Of a DNA stretch of 64,000 nt, positions 58,272-64,000 are shown one piece after another. The position numbers were made by a program, and so were the translations under genes. The notes beneath the pieces were generated by a model. The model was not told the origin of the DNA, did no database searches, and saw nothing but the letters and a program-made list of their open reading frames with translations. Each line of letters opens with the position of its first letter. Within the stretch, counting starts at the first letter, position 1. The DNA comes from Pelecanus crispus (taxonomy: Eukaryota; Chordata; Aves; Pelecaniformes; Pelecanidae), in the NCBI RefSeq assembly GCF_030463565.1, contig NC_134646.1, forward strand, positions 19,573,296-19,637,295. Direction: 5' to 3'.

Positions 58272-61200
58272 ATGGCCGAGCCCGGTCTGGCGGTGCGGAG
58301 GAAGAGCCGCCCCGGCTCTGTCGGCAAGCGGAGCCGGGCCCCGGTGCAGCCTAGCGCCGTCTGCTCGCCGGTGGCTCGCAAGAGAGCGAGCTCCGGTGGC
58401 GAGGGGCCCCCGGCGGAGACCCCGGTGCGGGGATGGCGGGGTGCGGGCAGGCTGCTGGGGCTGGCTGTCGAGGCGGGGGGGCTCCGCCTGGGAGGGTGGC
58501 TTGGGCCAGGCCGAGCCTGCGTGACGTTGATCGGGGAGGGCCTTGCTTTGTATGAGGGGGGATGCGTTTTGACTTTAAAAAAATTCATCACTACCAAGTA
58601 GCTGTGCAGGCATCGTGTCTACTCGTAGCTCAGGTTTCACTGAGTTAAAGCATGCATTCCTTTAGAAGTCAAGCTAGGTTTTCCTCACACACAACATCAG
58701 AAAAACACTTAACTTTCTTAAGTTGGGGAAGACTTAAATGACTTGTATCTGATGTATGTGCTGTATAAGTTACGCTGCCTTCATTGGTATTACTTTGGAG
58801 TATTAATACTTACTGTTTTGTTTTTACAGTGTAGTAATGATAGTGAAGAAGATATGTTTGGGGACTATGACAGCTTTTATGGAAATGATTCTTTGCTAGC
58901 TCAAGTTGATGATATAGAGCACAAATACCTGCAGGATAAAAATACAGATGTTAGAGCAGCTGGAGAAATCGTACTTGGGAATTTTCAGTCAGGAAGTCAC
59001 CACAAAAAAAAAGATAATTTTTCTACTTCAGAAAATGTGGTTATCCTTAAAGCTGACAAAGAGGATGCTCTCCAAATGAATGAAAATGACCTGGTGGATA
59101 GCAGTCAAGAACCAACTGAATTTATTTTGGATGACTTGCCATCATCACAGCTTTTATATTTTGAGAAAATGGATGAACTTTCTTCTGCTTCTAGACCATC
59201 TTCAGTCTCAGAAAGGAGGAATAAATGTGTGAATTCTTCCTCGGACAAAATCAGGAGTCCTTCATCTTTTTGTCCTGATGCTGAACACAGGAACAGACCT
59301 GCTGACTTTTCCTCAGACTCTAAGTGTGATTTATTTAAATCTGAGAGTCTTAAAGATCATCTGAAAAGTGCTATGACTGGAAATGCTAAAGCCCCGACTC
59401 TGCAGGTCTCTAAGACCAAGCAGCTTAAAGAAGCTGTTTTATCTGAAGAGATTTGTGTTGCTAGGAAAACTATTGAATCTTCTTCTGTTGATATAGGCCC
59501 TTTTTATGGATTACCTAGCAAAGTTAAAGATCTATTCAGACAATTTCGAGGGATTGAAATGCTTTATGGTAATGTAACTAGTGGTCTGTTGAAAAAAAAA
59601 AAATTGCTAGTGAAATATAGCCTGTTCTACCCATTACACTGTTAAAATATTTAAGTTAAGGTAATATTTCATGTAAACTATGTTGGAAAGTGGTTGTTTT
59701 GTTTTATTAAGTCCTTATTTTGGGTTTTTTTTTTTTTAGATGGGTAGGCAAGGTTGATATGGCTTATAGAATACTTTGGAAGGCTTGATCACTGAAAGCT
59801 TTTAGTGGTTTATTGAAGAAAAACTCTCAACCACTAGGCTTAAAGTATTCTGTATGAAACACAAGCATTTTGATACTGATTAACATGCCCCTGGGGGTTA
59901 CTAATAATTCTTTTTTAATTTGCAGAATGGCAGCATGAGTGCTTAATGTTAGAATCTCTACAGCAAAGAAAGAACTTAATATACTCATTGCCAACCAGTG
60001 GTGGAAAAACACTTGTAGCTGAAATAATAATTCTCCAAGAATTACTCTGCAGGCAGAAGGATGTTCTGATGATTCTGCCATATGTTGCCATTGTCCAAGA
60101 AAAGGTCTGGATACAGTGTTTCTGCTACTGCTTACCTTTTCTGATATGCCTTGTTACTTGGCTGGTTTTAATTTTAGCAAACTTCATGATTTTTGTAAAT
60201 GGCGTGGGAAGTGAGTGACTTCTCTCCTAAACGCTGCTCCTGGGGCTCTGTAATTTCATAATAAAACAGACTTAAATTGTGAGGTGAAGACGCTGAGTTA
60301 TAAAGTGAAGTGTGCTGAATTTTGCAATAATAGGTTTTTGCAATGTTATGTATAGTTCTGCAGTCTTAGAGCTGTTCTGCCCAACTTGCTAAAGAAATGG
60401 TCTTGAAATAAAAACTAATTTTTTTTGATATAAAGGAAAAGTTAATTTTAGAGAACAGATGTAACCCAAGCTTGATAATATTTGTAAACACTTCAGCTTT
60501 GCAATTGGAAAAGGTAGTCATAGCTAGTATGTTTTCACTGACTCAAACAGTTGATTGTGGTGTGGGTTGGTTATGTGCATGTTGAGTTCTTGAGACAGAT
60601 CTGAAATCCAGAATGAGCTTGAGTTTGTTCTCTGATCTTTCCTTTTTTACAGGTTAGGGGTTTATCAAGTTTTGGGATAGAATTGGGTTTCCTGGTTGAA
60701 GAATATGCAGGAAGTAAAGGAAGGTTTCCACCAATCAAGAGAAGAATAAAAAAGTCTCTTTACATTGCTACTATAGAAAAAGGACATGCTCTAGTGAATT
60801 CCTTAATTGAAACAGAAAGAATTGATGACCTCGGTCTGGTTGCAGTAGATGAGGTATGCTGCAGGATTTACTCAGATCTATAATATGCAACTTTTTATAT
60901 TTCTACTATGCAATTATTAGCAAAGAGCAGTTTTTTGATTACTTGATTTTGCTATGTGTGTTTATCATGAAATTATTACTACTTAACTAGTTTTTTTTTT
61001 CTGCATTGGTACATAATTCTGTAATACTGAAAGTTATTTTTCTTTAACTGAAGCATTTGTTGCTATATCAGGACAATAGATTCTATATTGAGAGATCTAC
61101 TGCGTTAGTGGTTGATGGCGAATTACTTAGTAACTACTTGTCAATTAGACATCTCTAATAGATTAGAAAAAACATAAATAATTTTAATTATATGGAAAGC

Positions 61201-64000
61201 ATTTTATGAATCCTAGAACTGAACTCCTACATGTGAAACCGTGAGACTTTGCATCTGGTATTAATAATGCCTAAATGAAACGTTTAACAAAAAAAAAAAA
61301 TCAAATAACATTTGACTGTGAGAATTGCCTCCTTTTCTGGTTTTTAGCGGTGTGGCTGAGTTGTACTACTAAGGGTTGATTGTGGGATTGAATCACATGT
61401 ATAACATCTAACAAGGGTGTTTTAATTCATAGAATGCTTCAGGCTGACTGACCTTACTTTAATACAGTAGCTTCTAAACAGAAGGCACCTTAAGAATTAA
61501 GTTCTGCTTTTTCTGGAATTAGCTGGCTGCTAGAAATTTTTTTATAACTTCCACTGTAAGTGTTGCTTAAAACGTGGTTTGTTTAAAATTGCTTTAGGCT
61601 GGTTAATATAAAGATCTCTACACTGACTGTTTACTGTCAGAAGTTAACTGTGTCAGTTATGGTCTCATTAAATGGAAGGTAAATCCTGTCATCTACTTTT
61701 GCTCTTGGGTCTCTTTTTCCATTTCAGTGAGGCTAGATTTCTGGAAGGAGCTTAGCAGACAAAATTTAGTAGAGGGATATCAATGAGGAAGTCCAACAAA
61801 GACATTCCTGTAATATTTGTTTAGGACTACATAATTTTGGGGTTTTTTTTATAGAAATACTCTTAACTCAGTAATATTCTTGCATTTTCTTTTTCCCTTC
61901 TGTGTGCAGTTGCATATGCTTGGTGAGGGAAGTCGTGGAGCAACACTGGAAATTACTCTTGCGAAAATTCTTTACACCAGTAGTAAGTCATGGTTGCAGT
62001 TAATGTTATTAAAGTATTGTAGTGCTGGCATCTCTAGAGAGAAGTCATATTTTTGCTTTCTGGATTTGTGGTGTTCTGGCTGCTTCTGAAAAACATGGCA
62101 TGACTCCATGCAGTAACTGTTTACTCATGTAAGTGTAGGTCAGTTGACCCTGTAATGATGGGCTGGGTGTTTTTGAAGCTTTTTTGCTACTACTTCTCTG
62201 AGAAATCCTGAGTATTGTCAAATGTCTTCCATTTCTTCGTAGGAGCCCCTTAGCCATTCCAATTAAATGCTTGTATAGAGAAGGATTCCTTTTTTATGTT
62301 TACGTCTCAGGTAATATTTCTTAGCTATATCCCCCTTCAAACCTGCTATTTCGGTATTTAAAAAGACTAACAATGAAGAAGCAGGCTTATGAATTAAATA
62401 CTGAGCAGAAATGTTAAAAATTGTGAACCTGGCAATAAATCGTCTTCCGTTTTACAGAAAACACGCAAATCATTGGAATGAGCGCAACTTTAAATAACGC
62501 TGGAGACCTGCAGAAATTCCTGCAAGCGGAGTATTATACTAGTAATTTTAGACCGGTCTGTATACAAGATACCCTAAACTAGTAAAGAAGATATTTGGCT
62601 TTAAAATTAGAGCATCATATCACAGCTTTTGTGTTTAATTTCATGGTGTAATGTAATATAATGCCTGCTACTGCTTGCAATTGTACCAATACAATAAATA
62701 GCATATGCACTTTTAAGTGCACAAATGCAAGTACCTTTATATTGTCCAATTTCTAAATCACAGCTACTGTGATAAACCATTATGGTTCATTTGATATAAC
62801 TAGAATCTGTACTACTGGTGCTTGAATGCTGTCATGACAGTGGTTTATGAGTAGTTCATGGGATACATTTGTCATATTCTTCGTTATAACTCGATGCTTT
62901 CTCAAGGCAGAAAATTAAAACAACTTTTTTAAAAATTCTTCATGGGGTAGAGTGCATGCTTGTTTGGATGCAAGTATGTATGTATACAAAATGTGATGCT
63001 CAAAAAAACGTTAGCTGTATATCAGTAATAGCTTAATCTTTAGAGAAGACTTGGTAATTTAACTAACGTTTCTGTTTACGGTTTATATCTTCCTAGGTAG
63101 AATTAAAGGAATACGTAAAGATACGAGACACGATTTATGCGGTTGACAGCAAAACAGAAAATGGCTTTACTTTTTCACGTCTCCTTAATTTCAGGGTAAA
63201 ACTGAAGTGCTTATAGTTTCTTTGAACTATAGATATGAAATGTATTGTTTTACACTGATTTGTTTACAGAGCTTTTACCAAAGAAACTGCTTAAACAGGA
63301 TAGTTTGTTTGTAATACCTATGAGAAAGAAAATGGTAGGCTTTGGGGAGGAAAAAGGCCTTTAAAATACTGAATGCTTAACTTGATTTTCACTTCTTTAC
63401 CACATTTTATGGTAGGCGTCTGAAAAGCAATGGGTTTGAGTATTCCAGATACCCAGTGCTTTATGTTTTTGAGTAGATTTTCTCAACAGTTGATCACTCG
63501 TAGACAATACTGAAAGACGACATCTTTTTGGCGGGTTTATTGGCTTATTACTGCCTTGTAGGGATTCATTTCAACCTTTAAAAAGAAAAATGTGTGTTAT
63601 AGTAGACTGTCAGTAGCATAAGTAACATCACTATGGTGTTGCTAAAAGAAGTATTAAGGGGAAAAAGCAAAGCATTTGATTCTTACATCCACGTATCCCT
63701 CAGTTCAAGCTAAATGTGTTAATAAACTCTTTCAAGTGAGGATTGGGAGAAAAGCTTATCCTACAACTTCTTGCAATTACGCCACATTAAAGCAAATGGG
63801 AGTATTCTAGCAAAGGTTGAGAACAAGTACTGAATACTTAGTTTATGACTTAATTTCTAAGTTTAAATGTTTGTCAATCTGTGTTTATGATAGTATTCTA
63901 GTAATCTGGAGAAGGCAGATCCTGACCACATCATTGCACTGGTTACGGAAGTTATTCCTAAATATTCCTGCTTAATCTTTTGTCCCACTAAAAAGAACTG
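58272..64000 (+). CDS. HELQ: HELQ (DNA polymerase theta-type helicase, HEL308), exons 1-8, truncated by right edge
   Basis: Exons: 58272-58424, 58830-59568, 59926-60104, 60653-60853, 61910-61982, 62458-62555, 63097-63195, and 63894 to beyond 64000. All junctions are GT-AG and in phase, giving about 550 of roughly 1,050-1,100 codons. Exons 1-2 form a low-complexity N-terminal region with the conserved acidic block DMFGDYDSF. The superfamily 2 helicase core then begins: Walker A PTSGGKT (320-326), DELH box (423-426, split between exons 4 and 5) and SAT (457-459) after IIGM. HELQ is a 3'-5' ATP-dependent helicase/annealase working with RPA and RAD51 paralogs in replication-fork repair and end joining. 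Exon 6 ends in a weak donor (GTCTGT), supported by frame and by the conserved P-VELKEY junction. The start [15 protein letters not shown] resembles the basic mammalian start but is the least certain part. The helicase C-terminal half is outside the window. Confidence 0.96.

Noticed and set aside
57524-58597. 357-codon open frame on the minus strand
   Set aside because: It is antisense to HELQ exon 1 and crosses MRPS18C exons in another frame. Stops are rare in this CpG island, and the product is low-complexity Arg/Pro/Ala.

Overview
The window is vertebrate nuclear DNA and almost certainly from a bird. It is AT-rich with compact multi-exon genes and few interspersed repeats. The only transposons I recognise are CR1 LINE copies ending in the ATTCTATGATTCT-type tail typical of sauropsids. 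Gene order and orientation match the vertebrate block GPAT3 - ABRAXAS1 - MRPS18C - HELQ (human 4q21). The species cannot be named from this sequence.

Layout. 213-10298 (minus): first two coding exons of GPAT3; the rest runs off the left edge. 10.5-23 kb: intergenic, with one 5'-truncated CR1 LINE, a second CR1 tail, and a few exon-like segments of uncertain status. 23177-40475 (minus): a complete second GPAT3-type gene of 12 coding exons (446 codons), a tandem paralog of the first copy. 40.5-48.2 kb: intergenic. 48529-54875 (plus): ABRAXAS1, complete, nine exons, 405 codons. 55616-57878 (minus): MRPS18C, complete, six exons, 125 codons. 58272-64000 (plus): first eight exons of HELQ, cut by the right edge inside exon 8.

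Roles. The two GPAT3-type genes encode membrane glycerol-3-phosphate acyltransferases of glycerolipid synthesis. ABRAXAS1 is the scaffold of the BRCA1-A DNA-damage complex, and HELQ is a DNA repair helicase. MRPS18C is a mitoribosomal protein that shares a short divergent CpG-island promoter with HELQ. GPAT3, ABRAXAS1 and MRPS18C/HELQ start in CpG islands; the GPAT3 paralog does not.

The most interesting result is the tandem GPAT3 duplication. The second copy keeps all four acyltransferase motifs and every splice junction open, but has diverged in its N-terminus and between motifs I and II. All exons were called by hand from remembered protein families and splice-site consensus, so they need transcript support. 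Transcript ends are approximate.
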